NCBI GenBank assembly: GCA_965602675.1
Contig: CBFCZO010000008.1
Span: 7,342-71,341, forward strand
Length of the DNA: 64,000 nucleotides
Source: DATKUA01 sp965602675
GTDB taxonomy: Bacteria > Acidobacteriota > DATKUA01
Reading direction: 5' to 3'
A model generated the notes under the pieces. It had not been told where the DNA came from, searched no databases, and worked only from the letters and a program-made list of their open reading frames with translations. The position numbers and the translations under genes were made by a program. Shown here piece by piece: positions 25,569 to 34,710 of this stretch (the first letter of the stretch is position 1; each line of letters begins with the position of its first letter).

Positions 25569-26864
25569 TCAGACCTTGAAGATTGCGTTCTCGTTCTTGA
25601 ACATCCTGGCGCAGAGCCATATTGCAATCCCTGCGATTACCAGGGTGCTGACGAAAGTTAGCGCGTAGTAATGCATCACCTCGAAGCCCTGGCCTGCCAG
25701 CACCTTCTTCAGCACCAGCGAGACGTTCACGACAGGAATCAGGGAAAGAGTGAAGTTGAGCTCGACTCCGGGCAGGAACGAAGCGAACGCGGGCAGAATG
25801 ATCAGTATGGTGAGCGGCCCCATATATCCCTGGGCCTCGCGGTAGCTACGGGCGAACACAGAAATGGTCAGCAAGATGCCGGCGAACACGAACGCCAACG
25901 GCACGACCAGCAACACTGCCAAGAGGATCGTCTGCGTATCGATGCTGAGTGTCATCACTTCCCTGAGCTGTCGCCCGATCTCTCCCATCGAGAAGCCGTA
26001 ATAGAGGCCGACAAGGGCCAGCACGGATGAAATGACCCCGGTCATCACGATCACGAGAAACTTGCCGGTCACCAGCTCGATCCGGCTCGCGGGGCTGGCC
26101 AGCAGCGTCTCGAGAGTCTTCTGCTCCTTTTCGCCCGCGGCCATGTTTATCGCCGGGAACATCGCGCCGTTGAAGGTCATCAGGATGATCATGTAGGGCA
26201 GAATCCTGCCGAATATCTCACCTGCTCTTTCCTGCCCGGTGGCCATGTCCTGGCCGGCGGTCTCGAACGGATCGATGATTGATGCCTGAAGGCTGGCGTT
26301 TTCCAGCCGACCGGCCACCACGCGTTGGCGATAAGTCGTCAAGCTCCTGCGCAGCCTCTCGAAGGCTTTCTCCGACCTCTCGCTGGTCGATAGGTAGTCG
26401 ATGCGCAGGTTCAAGCCCTTGTCGTGATCCTGGAGCTGCCCCTGGAAATCCGGCGGGATCACCAGCACTGCGTCCAGTTGCTTCGAATCAATCAGTTTCC
26501 TGATTTGGCCTTCTTCACCCGCCACCGGTGCATCATCGAGAATCTCGATAAATGCATTGACGCCCGACTGTTGTTCGATGGCGAATATGTTGAGATCACT
26601 CTCAACGGGCGGATTGAAGCGCTGCCGTTCCTCGTTCCTGAGGTAATCGATCAGGGCCGGCGCGTCTTCGGCGCCGACGACCGCCACCACGCTATTCCTC
26701 TCGGCAATCCCCTTGGCGCTGCCGATGGTGAACATGCTCATCAGGTACATCAAAGCTGGGATAAGAAACAGCGGCATAATGACCATAAATATAACCGCGC
26801 GGCGGTCGCGGATTATATCCAACACTTCCTTGCGAAATACTACCCAGATTGTGCGCGGATTCAT
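25569..26864 (-). CDS. ABC transporter permease, NatB-like (ABC-2)
   Basis: 431 aa membrane subunit. The N-terminal TM helix (AVIFMVIMPLFLIPALMYLMSM) is preceded by the typical IWVVFRKEVLDIIRDRRA. A large extracytoplasmic domain covers about residues 55-215. Five or six TM helices then follow MAAGEKEQKTLETLLASPASRIELVTGK, the standard ABC-2 coupling loop. This matches the NatB Na+-efflux permease layout. Its start overlaps the ATPase stop as TAATG. Substrate assignment as sodium is by family likeness only. Confidence 0.87.
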   Translation of the reverse strand: MNPRTIWVVFRKEVLDIIRDRRAVIFMVIMPLFLIPALMYLMSMFTIGSAKGIAERNSVVAVVGAEDAPALIDYLRNEERQRFNPPVESDLNIFAIEQQSGVNAFIEILDDAPVAGEEGQIRKLIDSKQLDAVLVIPPDFQGQLQDHDKGLNLRIDYLSTSERSEKAFERLRRSLTTYRQRVVAGRLENASLQASIIDPFETAGQDMATGQERAGEIFGRILPYMIILMTFNGAMFPAINMAAGEKEQKTLETLLASPASRIELVTGKFLVIVMTGVISSVLALVGLYYGFSMGEIGRQLREVMTLSIDTQTILLAVLLVVPLAFVFAGILLTISVFARSYREAQGYMGPLTILIILPAFASFLPGVELNFTLSLIPVVNVSLVLKKVLAGQGFEVMHYYALTFVSTLVIAGIAIWLCARMFKNENAIFKV

Positions 26865-27598
26865 TACTTTTCCCCCACTATCTTGACAAAGGCGTCCTCG
26901 AATTCATTCTCACCCGCCACCTGTTTCAGCGAATCGACTGTTCCCTGCGCGAAGAGCCTGCCGTTGTGGATAATAGCCACCTCGTCGCAGAGCCGCTCCG
27001 CCTCACGCATTATGTGAGTGGAGAAGATAATGCACTTGCCCTGATTCTTGCAGAAGTTGATGAAATCGACGATCGAGCGCGCGGCTAGTATATCCAGCCC
27101 GACTGTCGGCTCGTCGAAGACCATGACGGGCGGATCGTGGACGATAGTGCGGGCGATGTTCACCTTCTGCTGCATTCCCGAGCTGAGCTTTGAGCACTTG
27201 GTGCCGAGGAAATCCTCCATGTCGAGCCACTTCGCGATCTCGGCTATTCTGGGGCCGATACTCTTACGATCCATGCCGTTGAGCTGGCCGAAATAAGTAA
27301 TCACCTCGCGGGCGGTCAGTCGCTGGTAGAGGCCGGTGTTGCCGGTGAGGAATCCGATCTTCGCCCTGACGAGGGAGGGTTTTTTCAGCACATCGAGCCC
27401 ATCGACCTCGATGCTCCCCGATGTCGGTTTCATCGTAGTCGAGACGATCCTGAGAGTTGTGGTTTTGCCGGCGCCGTTGGGCCCCAGCAGGCCGAAAATC
27501 TTGCCGGACTCGCAGGAAAAGCTGACATTGTCGACGGCACGTATTTCTCCCCGCTTCCGGTCTTTGAAGATTTTGATTAGATTTTTTACGGAAATCAT
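26864..27598 (-). CDS. ABC transporter ATP-binding protein, NatA-like
   Basis: 244 aa ATPase for the adjacent NatB-like permease. Walker A GPNGAGKTT (about 38-46), signature KLSSGMQQK (about 137-145), Walker B VMVFDEPTVGLD (about 158-169) and switch His in FSTHIM. The C-terminus includes HNGRLFAQGTVDSLK. It differs clearly from the ATPase at 6587-7294, so the two ABC systems are separate. Confidence 0.92.
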   Translation of the reverse strand: MISVKNLIKIFKDRKRGEIRAVDNVSFSCESGKIFGLLGPNGAGKTTTLRIVSTTMKPTSGSIEVDGLDVLKKPSLVRAKIGFLTGNTGLYQRLTAREVITYFGQLNGMDRKSIGPRIAEIAKWLDMEDFLGTKCSKLSSGMQQKVNIARTIVHDPPVMVFDEPTVGLDILAARSIVDFINFCKNQGKCIIFSTHIMREAERLCDEVAIIHNGRLFAQGTVDSLKQVAGENEFEDAFVKIVGEK

Positions 27599-27785
27599 CG
27601 TTCCAGGCCTACTCCTTTTTTAATGCGGGAGGCATCCATCGTGTGAAGAAATCCGGTATTACCCTCCGCCTTTTCCCCGAGATCGTTTTTACGATTCAAC
27701 AACAAACAAAAGCCTTCAAAGCAACTCGGTTGAGATCGGGATGATTGGTAATCTTAGATGATTTTTCAGTGTTTGTCGAAACAAC

Positions 27786-27983
27786 TCAGCCCATCCAGAA
27801 TCCCTTGCGATGCGAGATACCCAGAACCTTCATGCAGTTCGAGCAATAGTAGATATAGCGCCTTCCCAGGACAGATTTGATCTCGTTGAAAAATATCTTC
27901 TCGATTTGCACTTCACAGTGAGGGCAGACCGGCCGGGGGCTGGCCTCTCCGCTAAACTGCCCGGGCTCCTCCAATTCGATCAT
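27786..27983 (-). CDS. small zinc-ribbon protein, 65 aa
   Basis: Two CxxC pairs, CPHC (about 20-23) and CSNC (about 47-50), separated by a beta-rich IFFNEIKSVLGRRYIYY segment, predict one structural Zn site. RBS GGAGGAG lies 7 nt before ATG 27983. No family name is assigned; proteins like this are often transcription or translation accessory factors. It stands alone with 190 nt upstream before the NatA gene. Confidence 0.75.
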   Translation of the reverse strand: MIELEEPGQFSGEASPRPVCPHCEVQIEKIFFNEIKSVLGRRYIYYCSNCMKVLGISHRKGFWMG

Positions 27984-28055
27984 GCCACTCCTCCGCCAAG
28001 GATAATTCTTTACCTATTACGTCAGCACCCGCCGCTTGGTTCGTTCGCCAAGTCT

Positions 28056-28086
28056 AAAAAAAGCCCCCCCACCTGAGTGGGGGGAC
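28056..28086 (-). terminator. intrinsic terminator after citrate synthase
   Basis: On the minus strand: CCCCCCAC-TCAG-GTGGGGGG, then GC and seven T. Located about 75 bases after the citrate synthase stop. Confidence 0.9.
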
Positions 28087-28093
28087 CCATGCA

Positions 28094-28107
28094 CGCTGCA
28101 TGCAGCG
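28094..28107. repeat. perfect 14-bp palindrome CGCTGCATGCAGCG
   Basis: Lies in the citrate synthase 3' untranslated region, between its stop codon (28159) and terminator. A further GCATGC follows at once. Confidence 0.4.
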
Positions 28108-28158
28108 CATGCAACCCTGTCAAGGTTCGAGATAGTTCTACCGTCGCTTCCAGTAGCC

Positions 28159-29436
28159 TCAGGCCATGCCGACGGCGTTCTTGATCCACGGAGTCGTCAC
28201 GCTCTTCGGACGCGTGATCGGGGTTCCCAGCGCGCGGTTGATCACCAGGTTGCTGAGCACGCCCATGGCGCGGCTGACGCCGAACAGCACGGTGTAGTAG
28301 CTGAATTCGGTCATGCCGAAGTGGTAGAGCAGCGAGCCGCTGCCCGCGTCGACGTTCGGCCAGGGATTCTTTGCCTTGCCATGCTCCTGGAGGATTCCGG
28401 GGACTGTCTCGAACATCAGCGAGACGGTCTTGACGGTCGGATCCTCGGGGCAGACCTTCTTACCGAAGGCGTGGAAGGCGGTGAAGCGCGGGTCGGTGGC
28501 GCGCAAGACTGCGTGCCCGTAACCCGGTATCACCCTGCCGCTGTTGAGGATATCCCAAGCGTACTCGGACAGCTGCTCCTTGGTCGGGGAGCCGCCGTAC
28601 TTCTTGTTGATCTCGAGGACGAACCTGAGGCATTCCTGGTTGGCAAGGCCGTGGAGCGGTCCCGCCAAGCCGTTGAGGCCGGCGCTGAGGGCGTAGTAGC
28701 AATCGCTGAGGGCAGAGCCGACGGTGTGGGTGGTGTTGGCGCTGACGTTGCCGCCCTCGTGGTCGCAGTGCAGCGTGAGGTAGAGGCGCATCAGGTTGGC
28801 GAAATTGCCGGTCGGGTCGTCGATCCCCAGCATGTGGGCGTAGTTAGCACCCCAGTCGAGGTTATCCTTCGGCGGGATCGGGTCGCCGTGGCCGAAGCGG
28901 ATGCGGTACATGCCCGCCGCCAGGCCGGTCAGCTTGGAGAGGAGGTTGATCATGTCCTCGAACGAGGGGTCCCAGTACTCCGTCTTGTGGATGCCTTCGT
29001 CGTATTTCTTGCGGAAGACGCTCTCGCGCTCCATCACCAGGATTCCGGTGTCGAGCATTGCCATCGGGTGGCTGTCGGAAGGCATTGCGCGCATCACGTC
29101 CCAGACGTAGTCGGGCACCTTGGCGCGTCTGTTCATCTCGCCCTGCAGGTCGGCAACCATTTCATCAGAGGGAAGCTCGCCCAGCATCAGCAGGCAGAGG
29201 ATCTCCTCGGGCAGCCTGTCGGTGAGGTCGCCGATGGGATAGTCGCGGATGATCAATCCCTTCTCAGGATCGACGTAGGACGTGTCGCAGATCATTCCTT
29301 TGATGCCGCGCATCCCGCCGTAGGCCTGGGCCACGGTCACTTCGGAGATCACGTCATTCGCATGCTTCGCCGCAATCGCCTTCAGCTCATCGCGCAGCCC
29401 GGGAATCTGGGATGCAAACTTTTCTTTAAGTTTCAT
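28159..29436 (-). CDS. citrate synthase, eukaryote-like type
   Basis: Condenses oxaloacetate and acetyl-CoA to citrate. 425 aa with GLAGPLHGLANQE (catalytic His region, about 235-247), GYGHAVLRATDPR (second catalytic His, about 284-296) and NVDAGSGSLLYHFG (Asp region, about 340-353). The C-terminus TVLFGVSRAMGVLSNL and ALGTPITRPKS is typical of the dimeric mitochondrial-like branch, as in Geobacter, rather than the hexameric bacterial GltA type. AGGAG lies 8 nt before ATG 29436. Single gene with its own terminator. Confidence 0.95.
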   Translation of the reverse strand: MKLKEKFASQIPGLRDELKAIAAKHANDVISEVTVAQAYGGMRGIKGMICDTSYVDPEKGLIIRDYPIGDLTDRLPEEILCLLMLGELPSDEMVADLQGEMNRRAKVPDYVWDVMRAMPSDSHPMAMLDTGILVMERESVFRKKYDEGIHKTEYWDPSFEDMINLLSKLTGLAAGMYRIRFGHGDPIPPKDNLDWGANYAHMLGIDDPTGNFANLMRLYLTLHCDHEGGNVSANTTHTVGSALSDCYYALSAGLNGLAGPLHGLANQECLRFVLEINKKYGGSPTKEQLSEYAWDILNSGRVIPGYGHAVLRATDPRFTAFHAFGKKVCPEDPTVKTVSLMFETVPGILQEHGKAKNPWPNVDAGSGSLLYHFGMTEFSYYTVLFGVSRAMGVLSNLVINRALGTPITRPKSVTTPWIKNAVGMA

Positions 29437-30079
29437 GCAAACAACTCCTTTCGTTTCCCTTTCGGGGAAGTCCCCCCCGATTTGTTAACGCCGCATCGAA
29501 ACAAACCGCTCGCGAGGAGTTCCCGTTCGCCCCAAAGACAGTTATCCTCGCCAGGCCTCCCTCGCCTCAGGCGGCTCGAACCGCTCACCCTGATCATCGA
29601 GCGCTTAGGTTCCGTTTCGACACTAAAAGAGGCAAAAATCGCTATTCGAAGATCGATTGAGTGCCCGCCCTCGCTTGCATATTCGCGCCGGGACGGATCG
29701 CGCCTCGTTCGTTGCGGCTGGTTTCTATGGTGCAATCCTTATTATGATTCCAAATAAACGAGAATGCAAGACATCCGTTTTTAAAAGCAATTGAATTACG
29801 CGATTGCCCCGATCCAAGCGATTCTGAGAGACCCAAATAATCGATATATAGTGATATATTGATCAAATTAGCAAACAGCCATTCCCGTAATGTACTTTTG
29901 ACATTATCCATCGGCTGAAATAAAATCCGCAGCGTGGGTAGCTTTGCACTTATCACCGGGGGTTGATCTGTTCATCCTTTGTTTTCTGGAAATAGTGTAT
30001 ACGTCTCTATTTCGTCCCACTATGCAATGGGCGACCGTATGGCCGCCGCCGAAATCCTATTAATAATTGGAGGAAAGAG
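29437..30079. other. long divergent intergenic region
   Basis: 643 bases between citrate synthase (minus) and the BNR-repeat protein (plus). The half nearest the BNR gene is AT-rich (for example near 29840-29900), as expected for promoters of both genes. No tRNA, repeat or credible gene was seen. Confidence 0.5.
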
Positions 30080-33000
30080 ATGAAACGAGCCACGGCAATC
30101 CTCCTGGCCATGTTCATCCTGGTTCCGCTTTGGGCAGCGGCTCAGGAAGAGGAGCAGGAGAAGGGCAAGTTGAACGCAGGAACGTTCTCCGGGCTTAAGC
30201 TGCGCTGTATTGGCCCGGCGTTGATGTCGGGCCGCATCAGCGACCTCGCCGTCGATCCCACCGACGCGGCCACCTGGTATGTGGCAGTCGCCTCGGGCGG
30301 CGTCTGGAAAACCACCAATGCCGGCACGACCTGGAATCCTATCTTCGACAACTACGGAACTTACTCGATCGGCTGTGTCACAGTCGATCCCAACAATCCG
30401 TGGGTGGTCTGGGTCGGCACGGGCGAGAACAACAGCCAGCGCTCGGTCGGCTGGGGCGACGGCGTCTACAAGTCCCTCGACGGCGGCCGGAGCTTCAAGA
30501 ACGTTGGGCTGGCGAAATCCGAGCACATCGGCAAAATCCTCGTCGACCCGCGCGATTCCAACGTGGTCTACGTTGCCGCGCAGGGTCCGCTCTGGGCCCC
30601 CGGCGGCGACCGAGGCCTTTATAAGACCACCGACGGCGGTGAGACTTGGGAGTTGGTGCTGGAGATCAGCGAGAACACCGGCGTCAGCGACATAGTCTTC
30701 GACCTGCGCAATCCCGACGTAATCTACGCCTCCGCCTACCAGCGCCGGCGCCACGTTTGGACGTTGATCAACGGCGGCCCGGAGTCGGGCTTGTATAAAA
30801 CGGTCGACGGCGGCGCGAACTGGAAGAAGATCAACAAGGGCCTTCCGAGCGGCGACATGGGCCGCATCGGCCTGGCTATATCATTTCAGAGACCCGACGT
30901 GGTCTATGCAATAGTCGAAGCCGATCCCGAGGCCGAGGGCTTCTTCCGCTCTGAAGACGACGGCGAGAACTGGGCGAAAATGAGCGACTACGTCGCCGGA
31001 TCGCCGCAGTATTACAACGAGATCTACGCCGACCCGCACCAGTTTGACCGCATCTACTCGCTTGACACTTACATGATGGCCAGCGACGACGGCGGCACGA
31101 ACTTCTACCGCCTTGGCGAGGAGTGGAAGCACGTCGACAACCACGCGATCGTTTTCTTCGACGATGACCCCGATCACCTGCTGATCGGCTGCGACGGCGG
31201 TCTCTACGAGACCTGGGATCGCGGCAAGAATTACAAATTCTTCGAGAACCTGCCGCTCACCCAGTTCTACCGTGTCGCGGTGGACAACGACCTACCCTTC
31301 TACAACGTTCTCGGCGGAACGCAGGACAACAACTCGCAGGCCGGCCCCTCCCGCACCAACAACGTCCACGGCATCCGCAACAGCGATTGGATCATCACCT
31401 GCGGCGGCGACGGCTACCAGTCCCGCGTCGATCCCACCGACACAAACATCATCTACGCCGAGTCGCAGTACGGCGGGCTGGTGCGCTACGACAAGCGCAG
31501 CGGCCAGAGTGTCTACATCCAGCCGTTGACCGAGCCCGGCGAGGATCCCTCGCGCTGGAACTGGGATTCCCCGTTGATGATCAGCCCCCACTCGCCCACC
31601 CGCCTCTACTTCGCCTCGCAGAGGCTCTACCGCAGCGATGACCGTGGGGACACCTGGACGGCAATCAGCCCCGACCTCTCCCGCCAACTGGACCGCAACA
31701 AACTGGAGGTCATGGGCACCGTGTGGGGCGTCGATACCGTCGCCAAGAACAACTCGACCTCCCTCTACGGCAATATCATCGCCCTCGACGAGTCGCCGCT
31801 GGTGGAAGGGCTGATCTACGTGGGCACCGACGACGGCCTGATCCAGGTCACCGAGGACGGCGGGCAAAACTGGCGCAAGATCGACAAGTTCCCCGGAATA
31901 GCTGAGCTGGCCTACGTCACCGACGTCACCGCTTCGTCTCACGAGCCCGATACGGTCTATGCCACGTTCAGCAACTTCAAGAGCGGCGACTTCAAGCCAT
32001 ACGTGCTCAAGAGCACCGACCGCGGAGCCAACTGGACTTCGATCACCTCCAACGTTCCCGGCGATAACGTGACCTGGTGCATCGTCGAGGATAACGTCAA
32101 GAAGGAACTGCTCTTCCTCGGCGCCGAGTTCGGCCTCTTCTTCTCGATCGACGGTGGAGGCAACTGGGTACAACTCAAGGGCGGCGTGCCGGTGATCGCC
32201 TTCCGCGATCTCGAAATTCAGAAGCGGGAGAACGACCTAGCCTGCGCCACTTTCGGGCGCGGCTTCTACATTCTCGACGACTTCACACCGCTACGTCACG
32301 TCACCGAGGAAGCCCTCGAGCAGGAAGCAATGATCCTCCCGATCAAGAAGGCCTTGATGTTCATCGAAGCGCGGCCGCTGGGCGGCGGCGAAAAGGCGTC
32401 GCTGGGCGCCGACTTTTTCACCGCGCCCAACCCACCCTACGGCACCGTGATCACTTACTACTTCAAGGATGCGCTCAAGACCCGCAAGCAGAACCGCCAG
32501 GAGGCTGAGGCAAAGTTGCGCAAAGAGGGCGAGCCGGTTTACTACCCGGCCTGGGAGGATCTGAAGGCCGAGGATCGTGAAGAAAAGCCATCGCTGATTT
32601 TCACGATCACCGACGAGGAAGGCAACGTGGTGCGCCGGATCACCCAGCCCACCATGCCCGGCATGAACCGCTTCACCTGGGACCACCGCTACGCCTCACC
32701 CGTCTCCGGCGGCAGGAGATATGGCAGCTTCGGCCCGATGGCCGTGCCCGGCACTTACAAGGTGAGCATGGCCAAGTGCGTCGACAGTGTGATCACGCCG
32801 TTAGTCGAGCCGGTGGAATTCGAGATCGAGCCGCTCGGCCTGGCCACGTTGCCCGCCGAGGACAAGGCAGCCCTGCTCGCCTTTCATAAGAAGGTTGGCA
32901 GCCTGATGCGCGCAGTGATGGGCGCCTATGCGGTCATCAACGATATAGAAGGCCGTTTCGATGCCATCAAGGGTGCCATCCTCAATACTCCGGCGCTCGA

Positions 33001-33343
33001 TCCGGCTCTGATTAAGACAACGCGTGAGCTCGAGTTGCGCCTAGTGGACATCAAGGAGCAGTTCACCGGCGATCCCACCAAACCGAGGCGCAGCGAGCCG
33101 GGTGAGCCGGGCTTCATGCGGCGGCTGCAGGAGGTGGTTTACGGGGCGATTCGTTCAACATCCAACCCGACGACCACGCACCAGCGCAATTACGACATCG
33201 CCGCTGACCAGTTCGAGGCGATCCTCGGCGACCTGAAGCAGCTGGTCGAGGTCGATCTCAAGGCCCTTGAGGACGCCCTCGAGGCCGCCGGCGCTCCCTA
33301 CACACCCGGACGCGCCATACCCGACTGGAGCAAGGAACAATAA
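30080..33343 (+). CDS. large secreted BNR/sortilin-type beta-propeller protein
   Basis: 1087 aa exported protein. Signal peptide MKRATAILLAMFILVPLWAAAQ. The first about 720 residues hold many Asp-box (BNR) repeats of the form SxDGGxxW, for example TTNAGTTW, SLDGGRSF, TTDGGETW, TVDGGANW, SEDDGENW, RSDDRGDTW and TEDGGQNW. These fit two stacked beta-propellers of the VPS10/sortilin-like class. A C-terminal about 350-residue part has an Ig-like region (ITDEEGNVVRRI, MPGMNRFTWD) and a helical tail. Family members are often called glycosyl hydrolases without evidence. The GGAGG site precedes the ATG. Confidence 0.87.
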   Translation: MKRATAILLAMFILVPLWAAAQEEEQEKGKLNAGTFSGLKLRCIGPALMSGRISDLAVDPTDAATWYVAVASGGVWKTTNAGTTWNPIFDNYGTYSIGCVTVDPNNPWVVWVGTGENNSQRSVGWGDGVYKSLDGGRSFKNVGLAKSEHIGKILVDPRDSNVVYVAAQGPLWAPGGDRGLYKTTDGGETWELVLEISENTGVSDIVFDLRNPDVIYASAYQRRRHVWTLINGGPESGLYKTVDGGANWKKINKGLPSGDMGRIGLAISFQRPDVVYAIVEADPEAEGFFRSEDDGENWAKMSDYVAGSPQYYNEIYADPHQFDRIYSLDTYMMASDDGGTNFYRLGEEWKHVDNHAIVFFDDDPDHLLIGCDGGLYETWDRGKNYKFFENLPLTQFYRVAVDNDLPFYNVLGGTQDNNSQAGPSRTNNVHGIRNSDWIITCGGDGYQSRVDPTDTNIIYAESQYGGLVRYDKRSGQSVYIQPLTEPGEDPSRWNWDSPLMISPHSPTRLYFASQRLYRSDDRGDTWTAISPDLSRQLDRNKLEVMGTVWGVDTVAKNNSTSLYGNIIALDESPLVEGLIYVGTDDGLIQVTEDGGQNWRKIDKFPGIAELAYVTDVTASSHEPDTVYATFSNFKSGDFKPYVLKSTDRGANWTSITSNVPGDNVTWCIVEDNVKKELLFLGAEFGLFFSIDGGGNWVQLKGGVPVIAFRDLEIQKRENDLACATFGRGFYILDDFTPLRHVTEEALEQEAMILPIKKALMFIEARPLGGGEKASLGADFFTAPNPPYGTVITYYFKDALKTRKQNRQEAEAKLRKEGEPVYYPAWEDLKAEDREEKPSLIFTITDEEGNVVRRITQPTMPGMNRFTWDHRYASPVSGGRRYGSFGPMAVPGTYKVSMAKCVDSVITPLVEPVEFEIEPLGLATLPAEDKAALLAFHKKVGSLMRAVMGAYAVINDIEGRFDAIKGAILNTPALDPALIKTTRELELRLVDIKEQFTGDPTKPRRSEPGEPGFMRRLQEVVYGAIRSTSNPTTTHQRNYDIAADQFEAILGDLKQLVEVDLKALEDALEAAGAPYTPGRAIPDWSKEQ

Positions 33344-33355
33344 CGCATCAACAAA

Positions 33356-33400
33356 GCCCGCGCCCTTGCCTGCCGGCGGGGGCGCGGGCTTTTCCTTTTT
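33356..33400 (+). terminator. strong terminator after the BNR-repeat gene
   Basis: Perfect 10-bp stem GCCCGCGCCC/GGGCGCGGGC with a 14-nt loop, followed by TTTTCCTTTTT. Confidence 0.88.
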
Positions 33401-33475
33401 AACCGCGGGCAGCATGAGCCACTACGGTTCGGATTCGCCCCTTGAGCAAAACGTGCATTAAAGCAGGAGTATCAA

Positions 33476-33745
33476 ATGGCCACAGGAGGAGCAGCAGCAG
33501 CGATCGCCAACGCCATCAAAGCGTCGGGAGTGATCGTTTCGCTGGAACCGGAGGAGTTCCTCAAGCTCCTTTCAAGAGTGGAGAATCCGCTGCTGGTCGT
33601 GGCCCGCGGCGCCGTGATGAAGAGCACGTACAAGTACATCTTCGGCTGGCGCGGCCTGGCTTTCTATACGAAGAACAAGGGTCCGTTGCAGTTCGACAGC
33701 GCTGTCGAGACGGTTCAGGCAAAGACCATATGGATTCCAGGTTAA
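33476..33745 (+). CDS. hypothetical protein, 89 aa
   Basis: Begins with a Gly/Ala stretch (MATGGAAAAIANAIKASG) and continues as a compact alpha/beta-like protein (VIVSLEPEEFLKLLSRV, then PLLVVARGAVMKSTYKYIFGWRGLAFYTKN). No signal peptide. RBS AGCAGGAG at good spacing. I recognise no named family, but the sequence looks well folded. It is isolated, with about 130 bases upstream after a terminator and 340 non-coding bases downstream. Confidence 0.7.
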   Translation: MATGGAAAAIANAIKASGVIVSLEPEEFLKLLSRVENPLLVVARGAVMKSTYKYIFGWRGLAFYTKNKGPLQFDSAVETVQAKTIWIPG

Positions 33746-34085
33746 TCAGTAGTAGGAAGAGCATTTAGTAATTTAATCCCGGGCAGGTTCTCTTCGGTGT
33801 AACCTCCGGTCGATTGTTGTGCCCGGGGTGTCCTCTGTGAAGGTCATATTCCCCTCTATGTGACAAAGCCGCCCTCCAAATTCCAGGCAAATCCGCCTAT
33901 TGTCGCAGGCACGACCCTTGCTTAACAAAGCAATCGATAACTGGAGAGGTTTGTGAGTGCCGCCGCTTACTGAATCGGCGGAACTTCTAGTAAACAATCA
34001 ACATACCTCGAACAGGAAGCGAACAGTGCTCACAGGATTTGTATGCTCTTTCGCAACCGGTGGGAGGCTAACAGGGAGAGAAATC
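33746..34085. other. non-coding spacer
   Basis: 340 bases between two plus-strand genes. Nothing recognisable; the possible frames on both strands lack ribosome sites and have atypical composition. Confidence 0.4.
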
Positions 34086-34634
34086 ATGAAGACAACCATT
34101 CTCATCACATTATTGGCGTTGACTTTCACACCGCTGGTCACCGCAGCGGACGACGAAACGCTCGACGGAAAACGATGGACTATCAGTCTCAGGTTGGGCA
34201 ACTTCACTACCAGCGACGACGCAAAGTGGCCCATATCGTCGGCAAGAGCCGCAGGCGGACTCGAGTTTTCGCGGCTCTACACATCCCATACGGCGCTGTC
34301 CGTAACTCTCGACGGGCTGGCCTTTTCAAGCAGAAACATGTCTCTGGCTCCGATCACGGTGAATTACAAGATGTTCCCGGCAGGCAACAGCCTTCGGCTG
34401 AACGGTGGGAGCAAAGCGCCGGTGGTCCAGCCCTGGATCGGCGCAGGAGCGGGCCTCTATTTGCACGAATCCAACTTCTGGACCGGCGATACGATTGATG
34501 CGGGAGCGCACCTGTCCGCCGGGGCCGTCGTGCCGCTGGGCAGTATCTTCGAGATCAACGGAGAACTGCGCTGGGCCTTCACTTCGCAACAGAGGCTTTT
34601 TTCCTACTTCATGGGCTTCGGTGTCAGGTTCTAG
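34086..34634 (+). CDS. outer-membrane beta-barrel-like protein
   Basis: 182 aa with a signal peptide (MKTTILITLLALTFTPLVTAA), then alternating short strands separated by polar turns (RWTISLRLGNF, ALSVTLDGLAF, PWIGAGAGLYLHES, SAGAVVPLGSIFEINGELRWAF). It ends in FSYFMGFGVRF: an aromatic-alternating last strand with C-terminal Phe is the usual BAM recognition signal. This points to a small eight-stranded outer-membrane barrel. AGGGAGAG precedes ATG 34086. Function unknown. Confidence 0.75.
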   Translation: MKTTILITLLALTFTPLVTAADDETLDGKRWTISLRLGNFTTSDDAKWPISSARAAGGLEFSRLYTSHTALSVTLDGLAFSSRNMSLAPITVNYKMFPAGNSLRLNGGSKAPVVQPWIGAGAGLYLHESNFWTGDTIDAGAHLSAGAVVPLGSIFEINGELRWAFTSQQRLFSYFMGFGVRF

Positions 34635-34654
34635 AACTTCTGTATGAGGCAAAG

Positions 34655-34682
34655 AAAACGGCCGCCGGGTGGCGGCTGTTTT
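34655..34682. terminator. bidirectional terminator
   Basis: AAAACG-GCCGCC-GGGT-GGCGGC-TGTTTT between the convergent barrel gene and the 34711-35412 gene. A/T tracts flank the stem on both sides. Confidence 0.75.
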
Positions 34683-34710
34683 ACTATCAGAATCTCAGCG
34701 AAATCCGTGA

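Noticed and set aside
28036..29757. 573-codon open frame on the plus strand opposite citrate synthase
   Set aside because: It is the antisense shadow of a clear citrate synthase with conserved active-site motifs; long antisense frames are common in GC-rich DNA.
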